A program made the position numbers and the translations under genes. From positions 2,260,077 to 2,324,076 of the forward strand of contig CM035360.1 of the NCBI GenBank assembly GCA_020137815.1: DNA of 64,000 bases, written 5' to 3'. Source of the stretch: Hormiphora californensis (taxonomy: Eukaryota > Ctenophora > Tentaculata > Cydippida > Pleurobrachiidae). The first letter of the stretch is position 1; every line of letters starts with the position of its first letter. Positions 44,046 through 60,200 of this stretch are shown one piece after another. A model generated the notes under the pieces. That model was not told the origin of the DNA. It made no database searches and worked only from the letters and a program-made list of their open reading frames with translations.

Positions 44046-45020
44046 ATGTCGCGGAATGATTTCTGCCCGCCCAAACTACACTCCTACACCCTAACAACAA
44101 CAAGCTCAAAAGATGAGGTAGACGAAGATCCTGCCCCAACATTATTAGAACTACAACGTCGCGAGAGGTCTTCTGCGGTTATCAGCCAACCCTCCAAGGC
44201 GGAGGCCATCAGAACACTGAGTGAGAGCGAGAATTGGAGTACTGAGAAACATAAAAAGAGGGAAATTAAGTGGTTGTGTAGGTTCGATACACGTGTAGTG
44301 GATATTATCACTTGGAAGAGCACTATAAAATCCCTCCTGATCTATCTATGGATTGTGATATCGTTACTGATACTCCGTAACCACTCCCTCCTCTACCTCA
44401 CATCCCTCTCTCTACTCTGCCTCCTAATTGTGAACTGCTTCTTTGTGGGTGGGAGTTTCGTTCTCCAAGCGGCGCTACACGGTCAGGCAACACACCCATT
44501 TTATACCACCCTAGCACAACCCACCATAACATTATCGAACGAGACTAAAACTGCTATAACTCAAATTATAATGAGTGTGTTAGATGGTGCAATTGATTTT
44601 ACTACCCGAGTTGTTCTCGTCCAGGATATTGGAATAACTTTGCGGGCGTGCGGTGTCCTCTGGGTGATTTGGGCTTACATTAGCGATACTTATCTTGTCC
44701 TCACCGTCATTGTGACCGCTATATTCGCTGGAGTTCCTCTATACACCCAATTCAGTGAAACCCTTCACAAAGTGGTTGAGGTATTTGAGGAGGATGGGGT
44801 TAGTGGAGTCATCACTTCCACTTTTGTGGAGGATAAGGGTTGTGATGATAATGACGTCACTGGTGGTTCTTGTTCTGACGTCACGACCCCCACACGTGAC
44901 GTCATTTCAGCGATCCTGTTTGGGCTGGTGATTGTGGTAGTTGTGAAGTGGTGCAATGGTGATGATGTTAACTTGATTTTTGATGTTGCTACGTTTATTA
45001 AACAATCAATTTTAACATGA
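44046..45020 (+). CDS. Reticulon-like protein (single-exon CDS, 324 aa)
   Basis: The reticulon homology domain starts at about residue 85 with RVVDIITWKSTIKSLLIYLW, the family's VVDLLYWR..K.S motif. A long hydrophobic hairpin follows (about residues 90-138), then a hydrophilic loop of about 65 residues, a second hairpin (about 203-237) and PLYTQFSE. An unusual third hydrophobic stretch lies near the C-terminus (ISAILFGLVIVVVVKW). Reticulons shape tubular ER membrane. The N-terminal 80 residues are acidic and disordered. Whether an upstream exon exists is unclear, because an acceptor-like TTTTAG precedes the ATG. Confidence 0.8.
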   Translation: MSRNDFCPPKLHSYTLTTTSSKDEVDEDPAPTLLELQRRERSSAVISQPSKAEAIRTLSESENWSTEKHKKREIKWLCRFDTRVVDIITWKSTIKSLLIYLWIVISLLILRNHSLLYLTSLSLLCLLIVNCFFVGGSFVLQAALHGQATHPFYTTLAQPTITLSNETKTAITQIIMSVLDGAIDFTTRVVLVQDIGITLRACGVLWVIWAYISDTYLVLTVIVTAIFAGVPLYTQFSETLHKVVEVFEEDGVSGVITSTFVEDKGCDDNDVTGGSCSDVTTPTRDVISAILFGLVIVVVVKWCNGDDVNLIFDVATFIKQSILT

Positions 45021-45198
45021 TGATGAAGTACTCTAAATGTTGTGTTTTACATTCTATAAAAAGTGGTGATTGAAAAGTGAGAAAACAATGTTTTCAAAAC
45101 ATGCTGTCAGCGCAGTTGAGCGTGTTTCTGAAATTGGATTCGTTATTGGGAATCCATCCAGCTATCGGGAGCTATCTGATGGTGTAACTGTGAGAAGG

Positions 45199-45313
45199 CT
45201 GTCTGGCGGGGCCAGACCCCGATTTGATTCTCAGTGCGCTCAGATGGGGTCTGTGGCGCCAGACTCCGATTTGATTCTGAGTGCGCCCAGATGGGGTCCA
45301 TGGCGCCAGAAAG
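45199..45313. mobile_element. Short hAT-like MITE (115 bp)
   Basis: Starts CTGTCTGGCGGGGCCAGAC and ends GGCGCCAGAAAG. Flanked by TGAGAAGG (45191-45198) and TGAGTAGG (45314-45321), an 8-bp duplication with one mismatch. The interior contains two copies of the CAGATGGGGTC/GATTTGATTCT module. Confidence 0.8.
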
Positions 45314-45321
45314 TGAGTAGG

Positions 45322-46141
45322 CAAGTAGTAATCCCAATCTAGGGAAGTTTATCTAAGATATTTTTCAGGGAAACTATAGAAAGAGAAATTTTATAGATGG
45401 AAAGGCGTGACATTATAGCACAATACGCATTTTATCGATCGCATTAGAGTTTATTGAGTGTACTGTGTATGTAGTATAATAGATGAAAGAGATTACCCTA
45501 ATTTTATCTTAATTGATTTTAAAATAGATATAACAATGTAGGTACTAGGTAGTGCTGCATGAATGACCAAAGAAGTTTTCTACGTAGAAAGAGAAAAACG
45601 AATTTTCTATTGTCCATGCCCTTTTTTATACATCCGAGACGAAAGATTTTTCTATCCATTTACAAGCATGATTTGTGTACAGTGTGTGTAAATATAATTA
45701 ATTATTTCTTGTCGAATCATGCTCCCATATCACACATCACATCGCCCTGGGTACGACCCTGATCACACACATCCATCTGTTGAACTGTCTCCTTGTGAGT
45801 TAAAAACGAACGGTTCAACCACCTGCACCATCATGTTCATTAGTTACTAATTAGGCCCATTAATTGTAACACGTTAGACAGTTAAGAGTTAATTGAGTTT
45901 GGGTTAATTGCGTTGGAGTTAATTGAGTTAATTTAGATAATTGAGCTGAAATCTTTATTAGGATACAATTAGTGTGTTGTGTGGCTGTGTTTACAGTGTA
46001 TTCTTGCTGATTTCTCTTTTGCTGTGTGTATAATTGATTCATTTTAAATAGTTGTGTTTTATCTTACAACCATCTCTATATTCCCTAGCCTAAAACCCAT
46101 CCCTCCCCTAAAAACCACCCCTCCCTCTCCGCTTTAGCAAT
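45322..46141. other. Non-coding RTN-RS gene interval
   Basis: AT-rich, with GTTAATTG-type simple repetition near 45880-45960. No gene supported. It should hold the promoter and 5' untranslated region of the RS gene. Confidence 0.45.
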
Positions 46142-46904
46142 ATGCCATCCCGATCCCGATCTCGATCCCGGTCTAAAGACCGCAGATCCCGCTCAAAAGA
46201 CAGGCGAGGTAAGGACAGCCGATCCAGGTCCCGATCCCGAGAACCCAAGTCCCGCCGAGGTAGATCCCGATCTCGCTCCAGATCCAGGTCCCGGGACCGA
46301 GGGTACAACAACAGGGCCTCCTACAGGAACAATAACTACCGAGACAACTACCGTCGTGGGGGCGGAGGAGGGGGACGTGATCGAGATAGGTCTCCTGATT
46401 TCCGGAGATATAGTGCTGATTATTGGAAAAAGCAGGGTGGACCATCCTACAGGATTGGAAGGGATGGATCGTTCTATTATTATAGCGCTTGGGGCGGCAA
46501 CCAGAAACCCTTTCGAGATACGGCCTGGTGACTGGACCTGCAGCCGGTGTAGGCAGAATAACTTTGCGAGGAATAGGGCATGTTACAGGTGCAGGGAGAT
46601 GAAGGGGGATGCACCTGACACCCTTGAAGTTGCAAGGAGGGAGGCTAAAAGGGAGAGCAGTTCTCGATCCTCATCCAGGTCTTCTAGGTCCTCCTCAAGG
46701 AGTAGGAGCAGTAGGAGCTCCAGCAGGGGTGGAAGGAAGAGGAAGTCTGGGGGAGGTAGGGGAAGGAGCAGGTCTGGGTCTAGAAAAAAGGGAAGGAGCA
46801 GGTCCAGGACACCTCCACGCAGACAGAGATCAGGATCTCCCCGGGGCAAGAGATCAGTTAGCAGAGGAAAGGAAGACGGGATGGAGGTGCAAGCTGCGTC
46901 GTAG
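46142..46904 (+). CDS. RS-rich RanBP2-type zinc-finger protein (one frame break)
   Basis: Frame 46142-46531 encodes an N-terminal Arg/Ser domain, then an Arg/Tyr/Gly-rich part. An overlapping frame ending at 46904 contains PGDWTCSRCRQNNFARNRAC with YRC, a RanBP2 zinc finger (W.C..C..N.......C..C), then a long second RS domain. One extra base between about 46490 and 46515 separates the two, and no GT-AG intron fits there. RanBP2 fingers of this type bind GGU-containing single-stranded RNA, and RS domains recruit splicing factors, so a ZRANB2-like role is likely. The domain order RS-zinc finger-RS differs from ZRANB2, which has its fingers first. Confidence 0.75.
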
Positions 46905-48272
46905 TCCCCAGGTATTATATTATCTCTTAAACAAGAAACTGATATCTTTATATTTTTAACAAAATATCCGTGTCGAAAATGTGATTTCTCTCTTTCAGCT
47001 CCTCTATCTTTCTCTCTTTAACAGGATGCTACAATATAGCCACAGTGTGCAAATTGCTATTTTCAAAGTTTTAACATGTCGAGTTTACCATTTTCACCCC
47101 CCCCCCCCCAAAGTCCAAACCGGCCTAAACCACCCCTAAACCATTTGTTAAGCACACCCCTCTTTATATAGCAATATGTCAGTTCAAGATCAGACTGCAC
47201 CCAGCTGACACCCTTCTTTCCCCCATTTCTAGTGGTTGTGTTGGTAAGATAGAGAGTTGTGTGAGATCCCTTTGATAATGTTTGATAATAAGGACTCACA
47301 CATGTTTGATAATGTTTGATATGGAGATACACACATGTTTGATAATGTTTGATAAGAGGCGGTGCGGGGAGACACACGCAGAGATGCGGTATCATACTAT
47401 AATAGCCTGATATCAGTCGCCAGCTATCCGATGTCTATCGTTTTTTGGCTGGTTTTATACACCCCTTTTATCGTTATACTATCTCTTCAGCGGTTAGAGA
47501 ATGCTACGTTTCTCTCGTGTGTCACACCATGTTTGACGCGAACTGGATTTTGCTAGGTATTATTGGCAGAACTCCCAGACATTTTATCAAGTGATTTTGG
47601 GGATAACTGAGAGAGGGCCAGTGTTGTTTGTACTTGCAAAGTTTTTTATTCTCTCTCGCTATATCTCTATCTATCTCTACTCTCTCGCTCTCATCTCTCT
47701 CTATATCTGGTCGCTCGGATGTTAGAGCGCTTAGGTCTGTAGATCTATGTACTCTCTATATGTCATCTCTCTCTCGAGAGAGAGAGAGAGAAGAGAGGCA
47801 GAGAGAGAGAGAGAGAGGAGAGAGGGGAGAGAGATGTAGTCTCCCCTATACCTCTATCTCCTCCTCTCTCTCTTCTCTCTCTATCTCGCTCTCTCCTCTC
47901 TCTCATCTCGCTTCTACTCTCTAATCTCTCTCTCTCTCTCTCTCCTCTCTTCTCTCTCTCTCTTCCTCTCTCTCTCACCATGCTACACCTGTTAGTAGTC
48001 TCATTATTTCCACCTAACCTGTACTCCCCTCCCTACCCCTACAGGAATGTGGAGGGACAACCCGCCGAAATCTCCCTGAACACCAATGGTAGAACACTCT
48101 CTCTCTAACGCACAATGTGCTAGTTACGGCCCAAATTGTAATTCTTGCCAAAATGTCAAACTGCTAATTCTTGTCCGTCCGTCGGTGTGTATTTCTCTTT
48201 GTCTGTCTGTCTAGCCAAGGGAGCACTGGTCCACTAACAAGGGCATGTGTTGTTGTTTAGGAGGTGTAAAGT
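46905..48272. other. Interval with CT/AG microsatellites and possible PRPF4B 5' UTR
   Basis: CT and AG tracts occupy about 47640-47980 and can fold on each other. A short exon-like block (48045-48090, CTACAG acceptor) may be a 5' untranslated exon of PRPF4B. Confidence 0.45.
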
Positions 48273-53444
<5,172 letters not shown>

Positions 53445-53504
53445 GAAATAAAGAATATTGACAGAATAATGTGTGAGAGAGAGATAGCAGATAATGTTTT
53501 GGGC

Positions 53505-53578
53505 CTGTCTGGCACTCCCAGGCCCCATTTTGATTCTCATAAACTGAGCGCTCAGATCGGGTCGGCGCCGCCAGAAAG
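53505..53578. mobile_element. 74-bp hAT-like MITE downstream of PRPF4B
   Basis: CTGTCTGGC at the start and GCCAGAAAG at the end, flanked by a perfect 8-bp repeat TTTTGGGC (53497-53504 and 53579-53586). Confidence 0.88.
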
Positions 53579-53786
53579 TTTTGGGCAAGTTAATAATAAT
53601 ATATTGGGGACATTGAATTGTTTTGGATGCGAGAATGTGCACGTCACCAATACCAAAGTGTGGAGATATGTGTCTGCTTGTGATGTTTATACTATTCAAA
53701 CTGTTTTTTAAATTTCTTGGACACCAGGCCAGACAAGACCTGCTAAATTTTAGATGATCGTTTGGATTCTATTTAAAGTGAAATAA

Positions 53787-53889
53787 ATGCCAAAATTGCC
53801 AAACTCATCTCAGCCGAATAGCATGGTGGAACAAGGTTGTGTGTTTTCAGAAAATGCTGTCCTGAAAGCTGATCAACGGAGCAACAGTG
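53787..53889 (+). CDS. Putative first coding exon of an unidentified gene
   Basis: An ATG opens a 34-codon frame (MPKLPNSSQPNSMVEQGCVF...) ending at a strong GTGAGT donor in phase 1. The downstream exon is not identified with certainty. The split frame at 54108-55352 is a candidate. Confidence 0.35.
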
Positions 53890-54107
53890 GTGAGTAGATC
53901 GATACACGTGGGGGGGGGGGTCCCTTGCACATCTCAATAACACGAGCGACGTCTGTGTAGCTCCCCGGCCCTCTAGATGTATGTGTTGACTGATCCAGCA
54001 TTTTATTCGAACCCTACTAACTACATCCCCGATCCCGTACCGGGTAACCTAACCCAGTTTGGGAACGGCGTATCCCCCTTTAGTCTTACCGGGGAAAGGA
54101 GAGAATG

Positions 54108-55352
54108 AGTGGGTCTCTCTTTCACTCGCCCTCATCTCCAAAGAGACAGTCTGCAACAGAATACTGTTCTGAACAGTAGGGTTACGGTGGCAGATTCCGG
54201 CCAAGTGTTTTTTCAATCAAGTGAAATATTTTTGTTTGAAGTTTTATAAAAATTTTATTTCAAAATAAAAATAAACATTTCGTTAAAATTATTGGCCGGA
54301 ATCTGCCACGCGGGTGGCAGATTCCGGCCAAGATTCTCAAAAAACCTTGGCCAGAATCTGCCACACACGTAGCAGATTCTGGCCAACCAACTAAAACTTG
54401 TTTATATCAAAGCGAAAACTACTGTACCCGACTAGTTTTGATACGCTGAATCACGTAAGATACTTTTCCAATCCCTCAGAGGTCGGAAAAGTGTCATAAT
54501 TGACCATAATTGGGTCTAATTGATCCCACTTACAACTTTTTACCTTAAAACGATAGACGCTTATGTGAAGGCACTTTTCCGACTAATTTTGATACGCTGA
54601 ATCACGAAAGCAACTTTTCCAAGTCCTCCGAGGTCGGGAAAATGCCTTAATTGGGTATAATTGGGTCTAATTAGTCTTAATTGCTCAATTAGGGCACTTT
54701 GCCGATCTCTGAGGACTTGGAAAAGTCGCTTACGTGATTTAGCGTATCAAAATTAGTCGGAAAAGTGCCTTCTCATAAGCGTCTATCGTTTTAAGGTGAA
54801 AAGTTGTAAGTGTGGTCAATTAGACCCAATTATGGTCAATTATGACACTTTCCCGACCTCTGAGGGATTGGAAAAGTATCTTACGGGATTCAGCGTATCA
54901 AAATTAGTCGGGTACAGTAGTTTTCGCTTTGATATAAACAAGTTTTAGTTGGTTGGCCAGAATCTGCCACGTGTGTGGCAGATTCTGGCCAAGGTTTTTT
55001 GAGAATCTTGGCCGGAATCTGCCCACCCGCGTGGCAGATTCCGGCCCAATAATTTTAACGACATGTTTATTTTTATTTTGAATTAAAATTTTTATAAAAC
55101 TTCAAACAAAAATATTTCACTTGATTGAAAAAACTCTTGGCCGGAATCTGCCACCGTAGTAGGGTTGCTATTTCAAAAATTCCAAGATGGACTAGAAAAT
55201 CATTGTGCAGGTTCATGGGGATGCCAATTTCCGTTGTTAGATTGTTAGAACCACCCGGTGTTGAGATTGAGATATTGCCTGCAGTGTTATATAGGAGGAC
55301 ACAGCTCAGTGCGTTGGTGGACATCACGTTGCAAAATTATCAAAGTGACTAG
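54108..55352 (+). pseudogene. Open frame interrupted by a Mutator-like foldback
   Basis: A plus-strand frame runs from about 54108 to the foldback boundary at 54183. When the 974-bp element and one 9-bp target copy are disregarded, the same frame carries on from 55167 to a stop at 55352, roughly 85 codons in all. The product (for example PRWTRKSLCRFMGMPISVVR) is not recognised. The opposite strand is also open here, so coding status is uncertain. Confidence 0.4.
54184..55157. mobile_element. Mutator-like foldback element (9-bp target duplication)
   Basis: Nearly the whole 974 bp is a palindrome with arms of about 480 bp. The ends are ACGGTGGCAGATTCCGGCCA and its complement, flanked by AGTAGGGTT on both sides (54175-54183 and 55158-55166). 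Long terminal inverted repeats and a 9-bp duplication are Mutator/MULE traits. GGCAGATTCTGGCC-type modules recur four times per arm pair. Confidence 0.88.
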
Positions 55353-55707
55353 GTGGTCTCTCTCTCTATATCGCCCCCACATGTGTACGCCCAGCCTACC
55401 CCGGGCAGAGGGAGAGTGAGAGAGGAAGAGAGAGAGAAAAGTACCGGATTGTGGCTGAGGCGTCTAGCTCTCTTCACTACAATGATATTAAGCGGTCAGA
55501 TGACAGGTCACGTGTTACAGACGCTGCTATTCTTGTGTAGCACTCCAAGAATTCTTTGCCTCTGATTATCTCTCCAATCTCTTCTATGTTTCTCACTCAA
55601 GTGTGGGTGTGCCAAAGATATGGTTATTGATTATTTTTCATAAAGATGGTATGAGGTGGAGCTGAAGGTGTCTGACTGTTTCATTATTTTATACTCGGTG
55701 ATTCTAG

Positions 55708-55796
55708 AGAGAGAGACTCGAGAGAGAGAGAGAGAGAGGAGTAGAGAGAGCAGAGAAGAGAGAGAGCGGAGCGAAAAGAGAGAGAGAAGAGAGAAG

Positions 55797-55830
<34 letters not shown>

Positions 55831-56140
55831 AGAGAGAGAGAGAGAAGAGAGAGAGAGGGTAGAGCAAAGAGAGAGAGAGGGAGAGAAATCTCATACCTCT
55901 CTCTCTGGCTCTTCTCTCTCGTCTCTCTCTCTCTCTCTCTCTCTGCTCCTCTCTCTCTCATATCTCTCTCCTCTCTCTCTCGACGTTTACTCTCTCTCTC
56001 TCTCTCCTTTCTCTCTCTCTATCTCTCTCTCTCTCTCGGTTCTCTCTTCTCTATGTCTCTCTCTCTCTGTTCTCTCTCTATCTTCTCTATATCTTCCCTC
56101 GCTCTCTATCTATTCTCATCTCTCTCTCTCCTCTCTCTCA
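55708..56140. repeat. (AG)n then (CT)n tracts
   Basis: AG-rich to about 55890, CT-rich afterwards. The two halves can base-pair. Long Ser/Leu frames here are artefacts. Confidence 0.95.
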
Positions 56141-56263
56141 GTCCTTCTGACGGTGATTCGTATACCGGGTATCCTTTCCATTCCTCTTGTTTCTAGAACC
56201 CAGCCCTCGTTCCGTGATTACCTACCATCAAAGGGTAGGCAGTTCTCTCCCAATCGATGGGTA
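56141..56263 (+). CDS. Possible internal exon of unknown gene
   Basis: A CT tract ending in CAG precedes an open segment (SRTQPSFRDYLPSKGRQFSP and flanks), and a GTAAGC donor follows. No family recognised. It could belong with the exon at 53787. Confidence 0.25.
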
Positions 56264-56399
56264 AGCCATCAGGGATTTCAGGTACTCCTGCTATATCAAT
56301 ATTACAATGGTATGTGGGGAGATCTATCTCGGTCGCTGCCAATGTCATCAAATCAGGGATCATAACGTCGCTGGTCTGACCGTCTGTCTGCCATGTGTA

Positions 56400-56623
56400 T
56401 CTCTTTCTCTCTCTATCTCTATCTCTCTCTCTATCTATATTATCGCGCTCTCTCTCTCTCTCTATCTCTCTCTCTCTTCTCTCTCTCCTATCATCTTCTA
56501 TCTCTCGCTTCTCGCTCTATCTCTCCTCTCTATCTCTCTCTCTCTCTCTCTCTCTCGTCTCTCTCTTATCCATCTCGCTTCTCACCTCCTCTCTCTCTCT
56601 ATCTCTTATCTCTCTCTCCTCTG

Positions 56624-56655
<32 letters not shown>
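56400..56655. repeat. (CT)n-rich tract
   Basis: Interrupted CT repeat. An (AG)n tract follows at 56727-56790. Confidence 0.95.
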
Positions 56656-56723
56656 ACTACTGGCAGAGTGGGAGCATTGTTGATGACTCTAACCACTTGC
56701 CCTTTTGAGCTGTAACCACAAAC

Positions 56724-56765
<42 letters not shown>

Positions 56766-56878
56766 AAGAGAGAGGGACAGAGAGGGACAGAGATCATAGA
56801 GGTAGGACTAAGAGGAAACTGAGAAGTGAGAGATATGAAAAACGATCAGTTTTAAGCCATCCGTAGTTCACTGCTTAA

Positions 56879-57211
56879 AGTGAGAGAGAACAGCAGGGAT
56901 TTTCACAAAAAGTTATCTGGATACTCCTTGATGGCTAACTAAAACTTTAGTGAAAACCGCATGTCTCTAGCATGTTTTTGAAAATCGAGCTAACACATGC
57001 GAGACGCACCATTATGGGCCTATAATGGGCGTAAATTAATATTGTACATGCAGTTACGCCCATTATGGGCCCATTATGGTGCGTCTCGCACATGTGTTAG
57101 CTCAATTTTCAAAAACATGCTAGAGACATGCGGTTTTCACTAAAGTTTTAGTTAGCCATCAAGGAGTATCCAGATAACTTTTTGTGAAAATCCCTGCTGT
57201 TCTCTCTCACT
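56879..57211. mobile_element. TTAA-flanked MITE (333 bp)
   Basis: Terminal inverted repeats of about 140 bp start AGTGAGAGAGAACAGCAGGG. TTAA flanks both sides (56875-56878 and 57212-57215), the target used by piggyBac-like transposases. The termini lack the usual CCC of piggyBac, so the mobilising family is uncertain. Confidence 0.82.
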
Positions 57212-57272
57212 TTAATGTCATCAAATCAGGGAAATACGAGAAAAACAAGTTGTTTTTTAACAAAACTAAAAT

Positions 57273-60200
57273 TTAAAAACTCCAGAAACATTTTCCCCAG
57301 ACACAGCTGGACTCACTTCTCGGTCTACTACAAATATATCCTACTGAATTATCTCCAGACTCAGAACACATGATCCCAGTCTGAGTGCACTGCAAATCAA
57401 AATGTCCATGAAACAGAAAAGTGTCCCTTAATTGCCACGTTCCTTGTCCTCTATAAAGTCTAGTCCACGTCCTTCCTCTCAGTGCGTCTCTCCCACATAT
57501 ATCCAGATCAGTCAAACTAAACGCTTTGAAGAATGGAGGGCTGCTAGGTCCGAGAGATCCCTTCGTACTCCATTAACCGGATATGAAAATATTAAAGGGA
57601 GGTGTTAGTATCAGAAAAGCCGTCTAAAGTGATGAGACATGATTTTAACTCTTGGCTAGAAAGTATTACCCCCCCCCCCCAATTCACTCGATACACCGCG
57701 TGTCTCTTGATTTACTTACTGTGTTCCCAATTCCAGGTAATACAGTAGAGATATGAAGCCCCTGTACCAAGTACCAGCTACAGTGTCGTTATAGTAACCC
57801 AGAATAGTACAACAATATTATCAGGAACACAGGAACATGGGAAAAGGTATGTGTCAAATATAATGTGTCAATTAATGATTTGTCTCCCCCCACGATAGTT
57901 GTTGTCAAATTAAACTGCATACATAATGTAATGCCAAACAAAAGTGCCCTCTTTTGTTTTGCATTTCCAGTGAAAAGTTACTTGTAGCCTGTCCTATTTT
58001 TAACCCTTCATATAGTCACCTGTTCAACTTACTTAACGGTTTACACTTGAGGTCATTTACACTGGTACTCCAGGTATAATCGTCGTTGCACGTAATTTCA
58101 GTATCACCACCTAGCAGGACGTGCTTCCGGTTGCAAATGATTGTTATGATCTTTCCAGGCTCTGCAGCTTCCCAGGATTCTTGTGTAGAATTCTTCACAT
58201 CAAAGGCAGGGCAGGTAGGAGGGACTAAATGGGGAAGAAGGAATACGGTTAGTTGCCATGGGAAAGGAGAATTGTTGGTTATACTTTTTAAGTGAGCCAC
58301 TACAAATGTTGGCTAATTGCCGTTCTGGCTGTGACACCAGGCACAATAGCAATACTTATTTGCAGTTTTAAAGCTTCGAATATTACCTGCTCTGTAGAAA
58401 TCAGATGCTGTGTCAGAATTGCTGAACAAGATCTTCTCGACAAAATCACCATCCCACCTTGGAACACAGTTGCTATATGAACTATTTGTGAACAGGAAGT
58501 TCAGCACCTCAACATCATTACATGTGATGATGAGGGCGGTCTCTGTTTTGGTGATCGTCCAAATCTTGTCCACCGCCACCGGGGGTTGTACTGGAAGGTC
58601 TGTGTAGCCGCTGGTGCAGTAGGATATCGAATACTGCATTGGGGAGGAGAACTTTACCATCACAGCACCGATATAAATGCTGCCGTACATCTTCACATAT
58701 ATCTGGTCATTACTACCCAGTGTAGAACCAGTCTTTATCTGGAGAGTTGTTCTTTCCAGGTCCCAGGGTGTTTTCACACTCCGCTGTACAGCTGTCCACT
58801 CTTAAAAGAAATAGTGTCAAGAAAAGGGCTGTTTCAGATCGGTCCTGTAAAAATGAGGCCAGAGAACTCAAGTTTTAGCGGTTAGCCGATTGTTAACTAT
58901 GCACACTGCACAGGCACCACCGGGTAAATTAATAAAATGTAGGTATATTGCTGTATTATTCACTTACCAATTGTATAACATATTGGTACATCACTTGACC
59001 AGGATCCATTCTCCTGACATATCAGTGTTGCAGTTCCCACAAGGATACGGGTGGCATCACATTTGATGGGGGCGATTGTTCCGGCTGGTGAAGTATTCCA
59101 GCTTCCTTGTATTGATCCATAAACAGTAAATGCGGGACACGGTGGTTCTAAATAGAATAATAAATTTTTGTGAGCTAATGGCAGGAGATGTCATTTGTAG
59201 AGCTTTGGTTCACATTGTAGTTCACTTTGGCTGAATCAGGCCATGTATCAAATATCAGATTATATTTGCTTTTTGCGGGGTCAATACTCAATATTTAATA
59301 GGATAACATGTGATCCTACCCCCATTCCCCAATATAATACTGTGAACTACTCAAGTGGTAAACATGAAATTTATATCCTTACTTGCTCTGTAGACGTCAG
59401 ATGCTGTGTCATGACTACTGCTAAACTCGATCTGCTCCACAATATCACCACTCCACTTTGTAACACAGTTGCTCTCTGAACTATCTTTGAACAGGTAGTT
59501 CAGCACCTCAACATCACTACATGTGATGATGAACGCGGTCTTTGTTTTGGTAAACGTCCAGATCTTATCCACCTCAACCGGAGGCTGCACTGGCAGGTCT
59601 GTGTAGTAGTTGCAGTAGCCTATGTGATACTGCATTGGAGAGGAGAACTTCACACCCACCCCACTGATCGAAGCTGCTGCCCTTGTCATACATAATCACA
59701 CTGATCTCCTCACACTACCCAGTGTAGAGTCCGTCTTTATCTGGAGAGGTGTTGCCTCCAGGTCCCATGGTATCTTCACACTCCGCTGTACAGCTGTCCA
59801 GCCTGAAAGAAAATACATTTAATCTCCCATCAAGGTCTATAGAATATCTGAACGTGGGGAAGTAAGAATAAGAATAAAATGTTAGTTCGGACAGCAGCAC
59901 AATAGCAATATTTCTTTGCACCTACAACTTAATAGAATATTACCTGCTCTGTAGAAATCAGATGCTTTATCAGAATTGCTGAACAAGATCTTCTCGACAA
60001 CATCACCACCCCACTTTGAAACACACCACTTTGAACTATCTTTAAACAGGTAGTTCAGCACCTCAACATCATTGCATGTGATGATGATGGCAGTCTCTGT
60101 TTTGGTGATGGTCCAGATCTTATCCACCACCACCGGGGGTTGTACTGGCTGGTCTGTCCAGCCGCTGGTGCAGTAGCTTATATAATACTGCATTGTGGAG

